The position numbers and the translations under genes are program-made. A stretch of DNA of 64,000 nt, from the NCBI GenBank assembly GCA_031002005.1, contig JARYHS010008074.1:8316924-8380923 (forward strand). Direction: 5' to 3'. Below the pieces are notes generated by a model that saw only the letters and a program-made list of their open reading frames with translations, had not been told where the DNA came from and did not search any database. Position 1 is the stretch's first letter. Each line of letters starts with the position of its first letter. This DNA is from Vandiemenella viatica. Taxonomy: Eukaryota; Arthropoda; Insecta; Orthoptera; Morabidae. Positions 1-11,749 of this stretch are shown piece by piece.

Positions 1-814
1 ACAGATTCATTTTAAATAAAATTCACATCAATAATTGTTTGTATTTCATCAAAGGATTAACAAGTTTTTTTGACGGTAGGTATCATACAAACATCTAAAA
101 TATAAGTTGCTTCCATAGTGGGGATATTTGATGAAAGATTATCCTCCACATCAACAAATTCTGTTTATTATTATTGAAATGGGAAAGCCTATTTTATTTA
201 TATTTATAAATTCCAGTTTTTTTTCATTAAACTTAACTATAACAGACATAAATTATTAATATACGTTGAGAGAAGTTCATAGTTACTGTACGAATTTGAT
301 AAAGATAGTATCATTCGTTAACTAGACTGCGAAAGAAACACAAAATTTTTTCAAAAAGTATACGGAAAAAATAAACAGATAAAAGTATGCATGGACCGTG
401 AAAGGTAGGGAGAAATTTGCTGCGTGACCAGTGCGCATGCGCAGAACATTTATAATCACGTGACGACGTTAAACAGGATACTGACACATGCACCAGTATT
501 TTCAATTGCTTTTTTTTATTTACGAGTAACTTTTCGTTTATTTACAAGTGTTAAATGTTGATGATTTCGTCATATTCTCTGATCGATGGGGTGACTAAAG
601 CTTTCAATTTCATGTATAAATATTAGCATTCGTTTTTATAATAGATGGAATATGTTACTTAAGTTTTAAAAAAGTTACGAACCACGAATCTGCGTCCAAC
701 TCGTCATGTTTGAAGGGCTAAGATGCTAGTTGCTAACAAAAACCAGATAATTTTGCGCAAGATGTTTAAGAGTATACACGTCGTAACTAACATGGTGCTC
801 ATGAAATCAGATAA
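1..814. other. AT-rich sequence, no gene seen
   Basis: I see no supported coding region, RNA gene or repeat boundary here. The few open frames are short, lack recognisable motifs and look like chance openings in AT-rich DNA. Confidence 0.5.
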
Positions 815-821
815 TCAATTA

Positions 822-1047
822 CCGAGCGTGGTGGGCCCGCATTCGGCAGGACGCCGATTCGAATCCCCGTCCGGGCATCCAGATCTGGGTTTTCTATGGT
901 TTACAAAATTCACTCCAGGCAAATGCCGGGATGCTTCCTTCAAAAGGCCATGGCCGAATTCCTTCCCGTTCCTTGTCCCCAGTCGCATCTCGCCTCTAAT
1001 GGCCTCGACGTCGACGAGGCGTAAAGCCATAAGTAAAAAAAAAAATA
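822..1047 (+). repeat. tRNA-derived SINE copy
   Basis: The sequence has a polymerase III B-box-like motif (gattcgaatcc, 856-866) followed by a body with the words catccagatctgggttt and aaatgccgggatg. It ends in an A-rich tail near 1,037-1,047. The same body recurs at 57,440-57,545 and near 19,428-19,503. This is the layout of an insect tRNA-derived SINE: a tRNA-like head, an unrelated body and a simple tail. Open frames on both strands across it are not genes. No clear target duplication was found. Confidence 0.7.
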
Positions 1048-1059
1048 TAATCAATTACT

Positions 1060-1245
1060 AATAATAACTAAATTCCTTATGCTTTATGCTATTACAAGAA
1101 TATTCTAGTCCAGGCTACATTTTAAACCAATCACAATTTCCGCTAATATTGACGCTACAAAATCAAACGATGCAGACACACCGAAAGACATAAAATGCAC
1201 CGCAAACTACATTTCGTGAAATAACGACAGTGGCTACATCAGGAT
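1060..1245. repeat. dispersed repeat, copy 1 of 2
   Basis: This stretch aligns by eye with 56,595-56,765 in the same orientation, sharing words such as tccgctaatattg and ccaaacgatg-like blocks. The family is not recognised. It may be a transposon end or a LINE untranslated region. Confidence 0.55.
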
Positions 1246-1969
1246 TACTAGTTCTCATAGCATAAATTATAAAAATTAATTTCATCATCCACCTTCAAGT
1301 ATGAAATGCAACTGGACTAAACCAGCGTAATAATGCACTCACTGTATCTCAGTCCAAACTTGACCCAGATGTTCTCCAATATAAAAGCTTTAAATACAAA
1401 ATACAATCTAAGGCTAGGCAGCAATACTTTAGCAATAATTAGGAAACGTGAGCTTAAATTTTTTAATAATTTTCATTTCTCTACGATTATAAGGTGGGCA
1501 AAGTTCCTACTTACAATACAAATGCAGTAGTACAGCATCATCGTTCTTCCACTGACGTACGAAAGAAAATAAGTGACCGGCCCCTTGACCGTCAAGCAGA
1601 AGTGGAACTACCTGATTACAAGATATTATACTGAGCTTTGGACATCTTAGCTAATAATGTGATGCGTGAGTACCACATGGCTACAGTGCAAATGTTAATT
1701 GATATGCATATTAATAATGTTCGTGTTGCTCAAGTGATATACAGTTCATCATTGGATTATGCGCTACTAAGACGAACTCACTCCGTATAAAAATTTGTTA
1801 GGATATGATGATGTCAAAATTAGTGTAATTAAAAATTATGAACCTTGATGTGGACCTATGCATATGTGACTAAGACTACTTCTATGTGAAATGTTTAAAT
1901 AAAATAATATTTTACTTGATTTTCTTTACTTTTTATTTCACCCATCATTGGGAAATTAGAAATGAATTT
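1246..1969. other. no gene seen; probable flank or end of Polinton
   Basis: AT-rich sequence with no supported coding frame. If the Polinton relic to the right is one element, its left terminal inverted repeat should lie about here. I could not find a matching inverted copy near the other end. Confidence 0.3.
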
Positions 1970-2385
1970 TGAGCTGCGCATATAGAGTTACAACATAAAT
2001 GTCCTTTACAAAGTTTAGTCAAATTATTTTTCTTGAGTTCTTGTAGTGGCGGGCATCCTAAATCTTCTATATTTTAGCAGACTTTCTTGTGGATAATCTT
2101 CTGGAACCATCAAGCATTCTCCCGTTCTTTAACGTAAATAATGGAGTCATCTTCATTGGTGATTGCATGTAGAATAGTACATAGTTTACTAAAGGTTACA
2201 CCATCTGTATTCCAAGGTATTCCATGGTAATTATTTGTCAACCTGCGCGCGAAGGTGAGGATACAGAAATATAATGTGTAGCGATAATTTTGTCTGATCG
2301 TATTACACACACAGCTATTTCCATGAAAATAAGTCTTGAATCCATGTGCGTTTAGGGAGATGGTCGGCATGATACTGAGTGGCAA
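1970..2385 (-). pseudogene. Polinton-associated small protein, decayed
   Basis: A minus-strand frame contains LTNNYHGIPWNTDG and DDSIIYVKERE, then after a stop GCPPLQELKK. I recognise these as conserved blocks of an uncharacterised protein that recurs beside transposon genes in arthropods and cnidarians; no function is assigned. It lies just downstream of the capsid gene on the same strand, so it is probably the last gene of this Polinton gene block. The stop between the two conserved blocks shows decay. Confidence 0.45.
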
Positions 2386-2613
2386 TGATGGTGGCTATTT
2401 TGTTTTATGTCAGCTTACGAACAACACTTGTGAGAGGTATATATTCCACAATGCGATCGTGCAAGATCAGGCAGTATGCAGACGTGTATGAAGAATATTT
2501 AATATCGGCGAAGGATGGACTCGTTCAAAGTAAGACTGTTGGAATCTCGAATACTTGTGGTACAACACTGTGGTTCTATTTGTCTTAAAGTCTTAATTCA
2601 TGTTCTCGTATAG

Positions 2614-3510
2614 CTATGCAACATCATTTAGGAACACTTTAACATTAGTGAGATTGCAGTGATCAAACTCGACTGCGCTTGTTTCCGCGTTGCGTTTCCT
2701 GTTTGTTTGTAATCCCAGAACAACTAATCTAGGTTTCTCCGGCTGCGATGATGTCTTCAAAGACCAAATTTGTGTCTTACTAATGGGAAGTAATGGATAC
2801 ACCAGCAGATCCCAATTTCTGCAATTAATGCGAATAGGCGTCCCATTGTCCACAATCTTAACCAATGCATGTTTCTCTTTCTCACCTACCTGCACATGGG
2901 GCTTCACTCATGTGAGTTTACTGATGGTGAATTTACTCTTTTGAGGAATTGGACTTGTTTGAACGAATTTGTATCGTCCCTAGCACGAATCAGTACTGGT
3001 TCTTTGTTTACATTTGCAATTATTCTTTTGAAGTCTTCACAAAAAGCTAAAAGCATACTCAAACTAGCCATTTCCAAGATCTCTTGTACCCCATCCTGCG
3101 TTGTTTTAACACACCAATAGATGAGGATCACCAGAAATAAGAGTCTTCATTGTGCTTTTGATTCCTACATTTCTATTTCGGTCAATTTCAACTCCATTAA
3201 GTTCTAACCGAATTTCCTCAAATAGAAACGTGAATGCATTGGACGTGAGACGTGAATTTGTAGCTCCTTCTCCATCTGATTTGACAAATCTTCCTTCAAT
3301 ATGCAAGTAACTTTCGCACGGCAGTGTATATGCATCTTGGTTCTGAATAGGTATCCGATTCTCGTCATTGTTTTTAAACGTTGTTGGTGTATCCGGTTGA
3401 TGTCTCAGAAACCTTTTTGCGCGTCACCGACTCGTCATATTCTACACCGGAAGTTATATCAAGCACCTCAACCATTTTTAACTGTATAGCCTAACAACTG
3501 TAAAAAGAGC
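2614..3510 (-). pseudogene. Polinton major capsid protein, decayed
   Basis: Minus-strand frames that follow one another read as one capsid-like protein. The upstream part has LFEEIRLELNGVEIDR and NVGIKSTMK. The downstream part has PLLPISKTQIWS, ETSAVEFDHCNLTNVKVFLN and the word LVVLGLQTNRK. These are typical of the double-jelly-roll major capsid protein of Polinton/Maverick elements, which forms the shell of a predicted virion. The reading frame changes at least twice between about 2,900 and 3,310, so the gene is not functional. It sits in a minus-strand block with the minor capsid and protease genes. Confidence 0.75.
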
Positions 3511-3599
3511 ACGTTAGCAGATGTTAACCGTTTCACTGTCGGTTCACTACTGACATTTGTTTGAGTCTGCCTTTTCTTATTATAACGAGCGCTTATTCT

Positions 3600-4262
3600 T
3601 AATATATAGCATGAAAGTAATGATTTCTACTCTGAAATCCACTAAACTGCCATCCTGGTCGACAACTCTAATGTGAATATTGTTGTGCGTTCTCACCGTG
3701 ATGGGGAGATAGATGATATTAGCAGGTACTTCGACAATTTTGTACCCTGGCGGCACTGTTGGGAAAAACTCGTGTAGCGTATGTCCCAGCTTATCGTTGA
3801 CGTAATTTTCCTGTACATATGCTGCACTCGATTCGTATCACGTTAACTTTGAAAATTTTCACAGCGTAGTCTGAGGTACGAAATCCCGACTTTAAACACA
3901 CGTTTAGAAAATCCGAGCAATGATTCCAATTGAGTTAGATTTAGAGAAGTCTATTTCAACAGTTGTCTGTATATCGCATCTGAGTAAATTATTGTTTGCT
4001 TTAATAACCAGCTTATCGTTATTGGTACGACGAGCCAAATAACTTGCCAAGTCGCCAATATCGTACGATCCTGTGGGTATTTCAATTATTTTATTCTTTG
4101 AGTAATGAAATTTGCAATTTGACTCGTCAATGTTCGGAATCGAATTATCTCTTTGAAAGTCAACTAATCAGATTGTATATTCTCTTGGCTCAGATCTAAA
4201 GGTGGAAAGTAATCACATTTCAAGACCGAACTGTTGCCGGACAAGCAGAGTGTCACAGACAT
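3600..4262 (-). pseudogene. Polinton minor capsid (penton-like) protein, decayed
   Basis: Starting near 4,262 the minus strand reads SVTLCLSGNSSVL and then YFPPLDLS. Near its end it reads, across frames, blocks resembling PPGYKIVEVPANIIYLP and RVVDQDGSLVDF. These are signature segments of the Polinton minor capsid protein, a predicted penton-like partner of the major capsid protein. Several stops and frameshifts interrupt it. Its position directly between the protease and the major capsid gene, all on one strand, supports the call. Confidence 0.65.
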
Positions 4263-4273
4263 GTGTTACCCGA

Positions 4274-4627
4274 CTAAGGTTCGTGCAAAACTGATGCTAT
4301 GCATTCAAACATGAAAGTCGGCATATGTGTGTGCCAAATTTCTGGTGCCGTTTCACATTGCACAATATTCAGTTTCCTGCAAACTACTTCTGCAATTCCA
4401 ACGGTGAAGTCACCAAAACTGTTAATATATTTCACTACACCATCCTTACACTTGATGTATCCAACCCAGTGCGTTCCATCATTTTTAGCACTGTTTAAGT
4501 TAACGATTTCACATTCAAGTTCCAGAATTTTTTGAGATAATGCGTCCGGCATGAGGACACCGCGGAAATGAAATATTCGCAGGCGCTTTACATGTCCACG
4601 TATAACCTCGTTTGTTAGCGGCTGCAT
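4274..4627 (-). CDS. PRO: Polinton adenain-like cysteine protease (short intact frame)
   Basis: A 117-residue open frame starts with MQPLTNEVIRGHVKRL and contains FRGVLMPDALS. It has NDGTHWVGYIKCKDG, the GTHW catalytic histidine block of the adenovirus-type maturation protease, and YINSFGD, which contributes the Asp/Asn side. Polintons use this protease to process capsid proteins. The family's catalytic cysteine usually sits near the end in a Q-x-x-N-S-x-x-C-G-type motif, which I do not see, so the C-terminus is probably damaged. It is the most intact gene of the minus-strand morphogenesis block, but activity is unlikely. Confidence 0.75.
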   Translation of the reverse strand: MQPLTNEVIRGHVKRLRIFHFRGVLMPDALSQKILELECEIVNLNSAKNDGTHWVGYIKCKDGVVKYINSFGDFTVGIAEVVCRKLNIVQCETAPEIWHTHMPTFMFECIASVLHEP

Positions 4628-4639
4628 CGACTTTTTTTT

Positions 4640-5215
4640 TCTTTAACCCCGATCCATCCTTCCGTTATGGGCTTTAAATAAAGACTTTTACCTTTCATTG
4701 CAATTGCTTCCATGGTTAAATTATGACGTTACTCTTCGGCCGACTGTTTTTTTGCTTCTTTAGCTGCTTTGACAGCTCTGACTATCTAGAGACTCTCTCC
4801 TGCGAGGGCTCCGGCAGCTAACAATCGCAAAAATACGGGATTATTTTTAATCCCTACACCCAACGTAAGTTTGGCAACGAAAAACTCCTTTAACTAGTAA
4901 CGCGGCAGCACGTTAGCCAAACCTTTGCATCTTTCACTTCATTCTGTATGAAGCCTTTCTCCGCGAGTATGCGACCCGCATTACGTCTACTTCACCTGTG
5001 CAAACGCAATGTCATGCTCCTGCATGCCGCATCTAGTGGATTGATCCCCTGTATGACCAAGTTTTCAACCGTTTTTTCCGTTTTTGTCCCGGTCCACAGA
5101 ACTGGTATGTTCGAATGTATGCCTCAAATGGCATTTTATCGATGGAGCTTGGTTAAGAAGCCACGACCCTTCTTCTTCTTCCTCGTAGGAGGCATTGTTA
5201 TCAACTGAATGATAT
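4640..5215 (-). pseudogene. Polinton small hydrophobic or basic protein, heavily decayed
   Basis: The minus strand just upstream of the protease gives broken blocks. One, in shifted frames, resembles a KGGFLP…ALAG…AAKEAKKQ pattern, and another is KSLFKAHNGR close to the protease start. Polintons usually carry a small protein of this type (hydrophobic Ala/Gly-rich centre, basic tail) in this position. Many stops interrupt it. The identification rests mainly on position and composition. Confidence 0.35.
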
Positions 5216-5359
5216 TAGGTGTCAGCGGGTCTACATAGAGCCTGTGCAGGAATGAAACCTTGTCAAAATGCGGTTCGTCAAGCAGCGGGAAACATTACCT
5301 GTGAGTAATGTGGATGTTGTGCACACCAACACCAAAAGGAAGAAGTGACATCTGTTCCC

Positions 5360-5939
5360 AGAGACAGTAAGGGTGATAGTTTGCGAACTATCAAACTATG
5401 GGAAGACTGATCTTGTACTCTCCCTGCTGGAACACCCCAATCGTCTCAGATTTGAAAATGTATATGTGTTTTCAAAATCTTTGCACCAGCCAAAGTACCA
5501 GTTGCTGGGTGAAATACAATAACCCATTAAAGAAATTAAGTATTTAACATTTAGTGATACTCAAAGTGAAGCTATACCAAATTCAGTGTTTGTGTTTGAC
5601 GATGTTTCGTGTGAAAAGCAGAATAACATACGAGATTACTTCTGTATCGGGAGACACAGGTTAGTGGATTCTTTGTACTTGTGCCAGACATACAGCCGTA
5701 TACTGCAACAGCTGGTTAGAGACAAGGCTAATTTGATCCTTCTCTCTAAACAGGATGACATGAATCTCAAACACATTTACAAGGACCATCTGAATGCAGA
5801 TATGCCGTTTAACGAGTTTAAAAACTTATGTGGATACTGCTGGAATTCGAGTAAATATGGATTTGTTGTTATTGACGAAGACTGTGGCATGTATCATGGG
5901 CGGTTCCGCAATGTATGTGATTCATTTTTGAATAAATAG
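5360..5939 (+). pseudogene. ATP: Polinton packaging ATPase (FtsK/HerA-like), decayed
   Basis: The plus strand shows SLLEHPNRLRFENVYVFSK-like sequence near 5,415-5,490. After a broken stretch comes an open frame (5,586-5,939) with the Walker B block VFVFDDVSCEKQNNIRDYF, then GRHRLVDSLYLCQTYSRI and QDDMNLKHIYKDH. These are diagnostic of the Polinton A32/FtsK-HerA-type genome packaging ATPase. The Walker A region upstream is degraded to something like YGKT in a shifted frame. It is transcribed opposite to the capsid-protease block. A LINE has inserted about 40 bp after its end. Confidence 0.8.
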
Positions 5940-5979
5940 CTGAGCACTTTAAGTAATGTCTTAGTTACAAGATGGACAA

Positions 5980-8900
5980 GGTCGGTATTTATTTATTTAG
6001 CTTATGGCCATTGCACAAAAATAATACAATTTAACATTAATTACAATTAAAATTCAAAATTAACATAGTGTAGCCAATCTAAAAGCCTCATTTGTTTATG
6101 TTAATAAAATCTATCGGTGATCCCCTGAACGCTCGAAGGGGGCAGTCAAATGTCACGTGACGGATGGTTTGTTTTTCCTTACCCACAGTCGCATCTTGGT
6201 GTATCTCTCATTCCCCATGTATACAAAGATGAAGCAGATCTTTCATGACCAGACTAACTCTGTTGAGTAGGCTGCCCAGGTCTTGCGAGGAAGGTAGAGT
6301 CCCCTTTAATGCCTGTTGAACTGTCAAACAGGGAGTGCCATTCTGGTGGGTCTGAGGCTATCCACTCCAATTTCCAAGTTTCTCTCCCATTAAAATTATC
6401 AGATATAATCGGTTTTACAGTTTTTTACACTTGGATTTCTTGATTTAAGTCTCACAAACATATTATCCATGTCGTCATTGGATGGGCAGTTCCAAGTTAT
6501 GACAGAATCTTATTATATTGGGGCAATTAGGAGAGTGTGTCGTCTTATTGTAGGGGGTTCGATGTTACACAAAATGGGTAGCCAGTACAGTGGAGTGGTC
6601 TTAATACATCCGCTAATTATCCGCATTGTCTGGTTAAAAACTGTGTCGATCTTTTGACGTGGTGCGCTATTTATCCAGACATATGAGCAGTACTCAGCTG
6701 CAGAATACACAAGGCTCAGTGCTGATGTGCGGTGTAGAGGCGGATGCTCCCCATGGTGCCAGTTTAACTTCTGCAGAATATTATTCCTGGTTCTAGTTTT
6801 GCTGCAAGGTTGTTTAGATGTTTATTGTACGACAAGGTGCGATCCATTACGACTCCCAAATACTTGGGGAAGGGGTTGTGTCGGATGGGAGTGCCATCAA
6901 GAAGAACGTCAAGTGAGAGATTCGCCGCCCGATTGTTAAGATGGAAGACACTAGTTTCCGTCTTGCTGGAACTGGGTACGAGACGCCATTTCCGAAAATA
7001 GTTGCTCAGGGTTTTGAGGTCTGCTGTTAAACTATTTTCAATTTGCTGAACGTTATCAGATTGTTGTGTACTGCCAGATCGTCATATAGAGAACTGTCTG
7101 GATTCTGTTTGAGGAATGTCAGAAATATAAACATTAAAAAGAAGTGGGGCAAGAACTGAGCCTTGAGGCAGACCATTATTCACTCTTCTTACTTTGCTTA
7201 TCTTATTGTCTGAACAACCTGGAATGTTCGGTTAGCTAGCATGGTATTGATCAGACAAGTGATTTTTTTGCACTTCAAAATGTTCAGCAGTTTATATACC
7301 AGGCCCTCTCGCCACACTGTATCGTAGGCTGCGGTAAGGTCAACAAATACAGCACCAGTCTTCAATCGTCTCTCGAATCCTGCTTCTATGTGAGTTGCCA
7401 ATGCCAGGACCTGATCCTCGCAGTTTCTTGCAGGTCTAAAACCTGCCTGTTCAACTGGGAGGTTTGCGAAAATAATTGGACTGATTCTATTGTAGATGAT
7501 CCTTTCAAATAACTTGTAAGTAGTACTTAGCAGTGAAATAGGTCTAAAATTCTCTGGAACTTCAGGGCTTTTTCCAGGCTTCAGAATGGCTATAATCTTT
7601 GCCCATTAAACTCTGCAGGAATGACACTTGTCTGTAGTATGTTAGTAAGAAGGGGCCAACATTGTTTGGTATGTTTTCCACAGTGGTGTAAGGACTTGGG
7701 TGAACTTCGTCAAAACTGGAGCCTTCCCATTCTTCATTTGTTTGATGGCCCTTGCCACCCCTATATCGGTGACAGGCAATGAGAGGTTTGTAGGGGCAGA
7801 GTACAATCTTTTTAGATGGAACAATTGTTTTTTCACTTTCCGAGTATGATCTTTATAGGCGCTCATTCTAGACATATTGGCAAGTCGACTTGCTATTTGG
7901 TCTGGAGTGACCTGTAGCTTGCTGAGGGTTATGTGGGGTCCACCTAGCTTTTTAAGGAGGCTCCATGCTTTCCAGCTGAACTTCGTGAAATTCAAGGTTT
8001 GCACTGTATCATTCCATTTGCGTTTTCGGGCATTGTCCAGGTTCTGCAGCAGTTCGTCGGCTATCTGTACGTCCGTTTTGTTGGAAATCATCATATAGCA
8101 TTTCGCATGTTCGTTCCAACACGGGATATATTCTTTTCTAAAGCCTCTAGGAATAGACTTTTTAGCTGTCGCTATGGTTACTCTGACAAATCTATTATAA
8201 TTTTTACCAATGGAGGCCATCTTAGGTTTTTATGCAGGTTACCGACAAATTCTTCCCACTTTGCTTTCCCAAAGTTCCATCTAGGTAAGGGAGAGGATCT
8301 ACTTTTGGGAATTGTTAGACCAACTTCTAACAAGACTGGTCGCTGTTGACTATGGGAAAGGCTTGTAGGACTCGTCTGTAGTTGGTAAAGGGTGGCTTTG
8401 ATCGTCACGTGAAACAAAACATAGATCTGGGTTGGTTTCAATGTTCCATCTTCCCGATTTAAAAGTACCGCGTCTTTCGGGTTAAAAACTAAGTTCATGT
8501 TATTTGCTGCCGCCCATTCTCTAGCCTGATTCCATCCTTTCTGTGTACTTCCAATCTGTATGGTGGCTGTTGAAGTCGCCAATATACATAACGGAATGTC
8601 GAGACTCTGGTAGAACTTCACTCGGCCATCAGACGGAAGGGGGTTTATACGCATTAATAATTTTAATGTTGTTCACCACCGTGGTAATAATGGGATGTTA
8701 TTTTCGCTGCATGCTGAGACGACGTAGGCATTGGTAGCAGTATTTCGCACATATGTTGCGCACCCGTAATTTGATGATGAGTGGCACCTAAAATTTTGTA
8801 GCCTTGTACTTTTCCTCTCAGACTCAGCTGCAAATCATCCTTGGTGTGGGTTTCTTGAACGCAGGCTATATCGACGTTGTGGTCAAGTAATAACTTTGAA

Positions 8901-9110
8901 ATGCAATCGCTTTTGATAGGCTTATTCCTTCCATGTTAAGTTGGCAAACCTTAGGGAAGGTCTAAGTGTTCTTGCCTTTAGGTTCTGATAAGAACCGTTA
9001 GTGACATGAGGATTACTGTGCTCTGGTTGCCAGGAGATCCTGTAGGATTGTCTGGAAGGCCGACTGTGTAAACTATTTAGCCGTGCAAGAACGTGCCCAT
9101 GGTGTACCAC
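5980..9110 (-). mobile_element. non-LTR retrotransposon inserted in the Polinton
   Basis: On the minus strand, endonuclease, reverse transcriptase and C-terminal segments follow in the normal LINE order, from about 9,000 down to 6,100, with untranslated sequence to about 5,980. It separates the Polinton ATPase (ending 5,939) from other Polinton genes that resume after 9,300, so I infer a later insertion. No target duplication was identified. A short GAT repeat (9,266-9,284) lies just beyond its 5' end. Confidence 0.7.
6110..9000 (-). pseudogene. LINE ORF2: endonuclease + reverse transcriptase, broken
   Basis: From the 5' side, an APE-type endonuclease region is visible in pieces (ACVQETHTKDDL-like start near 8,850; RPVLLEVGLTIPKS and LPRWNFGKAKWEEF near 8,230-8,330). 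A linker follows (IPRGFRKEYIPCWNEH; RKRKWNDTVQTLNFTKFSWKAW, 7,642-8,220). Then comes RT fragment FVDLTAAYDTVWREGLVYK (7,198-7,401), and near the end YCSYVWINSA and IISGCIKTTPLYWLPIL (6,513-6,710). The order and words fit an insect LINE polyprotein whose clade I cannot fix. Many frameshifts and stops make it inactive. The YADD-box segment is degraded in the region between about 6,900 and 7,190. Confidence 0.75.
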
Positions 9111-9265
9111 GAGGAGGCTAGTCTACATTACACAAGGTCGGTAGAACATCAGCGATACAGAGCAAAAGAGTATTGGTGTACCAACCTCTACACATACTTC
9201 TTACAAAAGAAGGAAGTTTGGATTGTCAGGGTAGAATACTCAAACAAACATGATGCTGGACCATC

Positions 9266-9289
9266 GATGATGATGATGATGATAATGTA
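9266..9289. repeat. (GAT)n microsatellite
   Basis: A short run of gat/atg triplets is directly visible, next to the 5' end of the LINE. Confidence 0.8.
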
Positions 9290-9859
9290 ACCAACCAAAC
9301 GACACATTGACAATATGACTAATTTTATCAGGGAATTAAAATCTTCCGAACTTACTAAGATCGTTACTATTACGACAACGAGTGCATATAAAAATTTCCC
9401 ATACGTGCTGAATACAGGTTTCAATTATTATAAAATCTCTGTTAAATGTAAAATCACCTCAATAAACGCACCGAAGGTTGTTGATATAAGAGTGAACTGG
9501 CTAAACATTGACCATAATACACCATTCAATGTAAAACAAGGTGATAAACCATCGCAAACCCATTACAGTGGATGTAACTATGAAATATAATATAGTACAG
9601 TGAGCACTCACAAGCCTCATTCGGTGTTTAAACATGGATGCAGCAAACAACTAAACGTGGCATCATAAAGGCCCGAAATGCAATTCTACGCAAGTACTTG
9701 AACTGAAGACGGGAAAGATTGACTCTGAACAATTTTTCAAAGATTCTTAAGGCCTCTGACGGATACAATGGAAAATGTTTTCTTATATACCACTACATCA
9801 TCAGCAGCTGCAGCAGTCTTCAGGTTTGATAAGACGTTCTTGAATTCGCTCAGTCAAAG

Positions 9860-10340
9860 CGAAAGAGATTATGATCCAGTGTATGGGTGTCCGAAAGGAG
9901 ATTGATTCACTGATGATTGGAAACTCGCCAGTGACTACTGATGAAGGCGTTATTGTAATAGACGGCATGAATATGAAAGAACAGAAGGCTTAATGAGTCT
10001 GTTATTTTTGAAAGACCCGAAAAAATATACCAACAAGGACTTGAAAAGCTATTCGAAATACTAAACACCACGAGTGCCCACAATGTGAAATTAACCATCT
10101 GGCAAAGTTTTGAAAAATTCATCCAGTAAGCATAAAAACATAATCTCCAAACTTGACCGTCAGTCGGGTTCTGGTCTTCTTCCCATGAAGGAATATGTGT
10201 ATTTGGACGTTCCAAATGAGCTCGTAGGAAGATTGGCATTTACTTAGCGCATCGAAATCAGCAGGACATACAGCACACTCCAACGAAATTTTATCGGTGA
10301 TTGAAGAACTTCGGAGAGAGACATCATCTTGTAGCATGGC
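9860..10340 (+). pseudogene. Polinton conserved protein upstream of integrase, decayed
   Basis: The plus strand, in shifting frames, gives IGNSPVTTDEGVIVIDG, then SLLFLKDPKKYTNKDLKSY, then KEYVYLDVPNELVGRLA and a trailing IEELRE-like segment. These match the pattern of a conserved but functionally unassigned protein found in many insect and cnidarian Polintons (LYxDGDDIIID…, …DPNELVDRL…). It lies just upstream of the integrase on the same strand. Open frames on the opposite strand here are shadows. Confidence 0.55.
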
Positions 10341-10419
10341 TCAAATTTTAGCGAACTCCATAGACCAGCTAGAAGGAATTTCCCAAGACGGCGGGTATTA
10401 ATCAAAGGTCTTGACGTCC

Positions 10420-11225
10420 TATGGCAAACTGATAATGTGGAAATGATACCGTATTCTCATAAAAACAGTGGCTACAAGTATATACTGATGGTGATTGATA
10501 CTTATTCAAAGTTTGTATGGGCTCTGCCCGTCAAGAACAAAACAGCTAGTGTGGTTGTTGACGCTATGAAGAAAATACTTAAAGTGACCGTGTTCCTAAA
10601 AATTTACAGACTGACAACGGATAAGATTTTATAATTCAAAGTTTAAGTCGTTCATGACAAGCTATGGTATTAATCACTACTTAACATATACCCATCTTAA
10701 AGCATCAATAGTGAGCGACTCAATAGGACTATCAAGAATGCCATGCGGCAAGAATTCAGCAGACGTTGTTCACATCGTGTGGATTGAACGTTTTTCCTCA
10801 ATTAATGACCAATTACAATAACAAGTGCCCCCTAACCATCAAGATGAAACCGTGCGACATTAAAGGACAACTCACTTCTTTCAACAGTATACAGCCATAT
10901 TAAACTTACTACTCCAGCAAAATTCAAAGTTGGTGACCATGTCAGATCAGTAGATTAAAAAAAAGTTTGAGAAAGACTACTTGTCCCAACTGGTCAACAG
11001 AATTGTTTCACCATCAGTAAAGTGAAATTAACAATTCTGTAACTTACTTAATATTACCAAGTAAAGATATTGTAGGAGCATTTTACGAGCAAAACTTACA
11101 AGTACATTTTTTGGTTGAACGAGTGATAAAGAGAAGGAAAAATATGATTCTTGGTGAATGGGCTGGGTTTTGATAAATCACATAACACATGGATTAATAA
11201 AATAAAAGAGTATTCAAAATGTAAA
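10420..11225 (+). pseudogene. INT: Polinton retroviral-type integrase, decayed
   Basis: The open part (10,437-10,634) reads MIPYSHKNSGYKYILMVID then FVWALPVKNKTA, the first half of a DDE integrase core; the first catalytic Asp is in the VIDTYSKF block. The second Asp lies in a shifted QTDNG-type block near 10,610. Further downstream, frames give KSFMTSYGINHYLTYTH, a VERLNRTIKN-type block with the catalytic Glu, and a C-terminal part with KFKVGDHVR and a chromo-like tail near 11,090-11,220. Polintons use this enzyme for insertion. Numerous frameshifts inactivate it. Confidence 0.8.
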
Positions 11226-11745
11226 AAAAAATATGCACAATATTTTTCTTAATAATTTTTTTATTGGTGTTTTTCCTTCAATAACCTTTTAAGGCCTTTT
11301 TTTTTTTTTTTTTTTTTTACAATTTCAGCAGAGCTGGAAACGTTCACAGCAGCAGCAGTCGCAACCAACTTGTACAGCAAAGATATTTCTGTACACCTAT
11401 TCCAATTTTACAATGTTTTTGGGCTATGTTATTTATTTCCTGTACACTGATTGACTCTATACAAAACATCAGTGCACTGCAAACATATTTTTTAACTTTC
11501 CATAAATTGTTTTTAAAATATGTACAGCATTGGAAAAACTAAAATTAACAATTTATATATATATATATTGCAGCAACCTAACTAGTACACTGTACATATT
11601 TTTAAACTAGCTACACGACTAAACGGTACATTTCCTCTTCATTCATACAGTATTTACAAAACATTCACACACATTCACATAAGACCAGACTTGTTCCCCC
11701 ACCGATTCATCTGTTCTAGACAGACCAAGTTTGGAGATTTGCACT
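11226..11745. other. A/T-rich spacer with poly-T and TA repeats
   Basis: It contains a long T run (about 11,298-11,320) and a TA repeat (about 11,555-11,569). It lies between the converging integrase and polymerase relics. I see no coding region in it. Confidence 0.5.
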
Positions 11746-11749
11746 GTAT

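Noticed and set aside
723..1061. Overlapping plus and minus open frames as genes
   Set aside because: They lie on a tRNA-derived SINE; the words match other SINE copies in the window.
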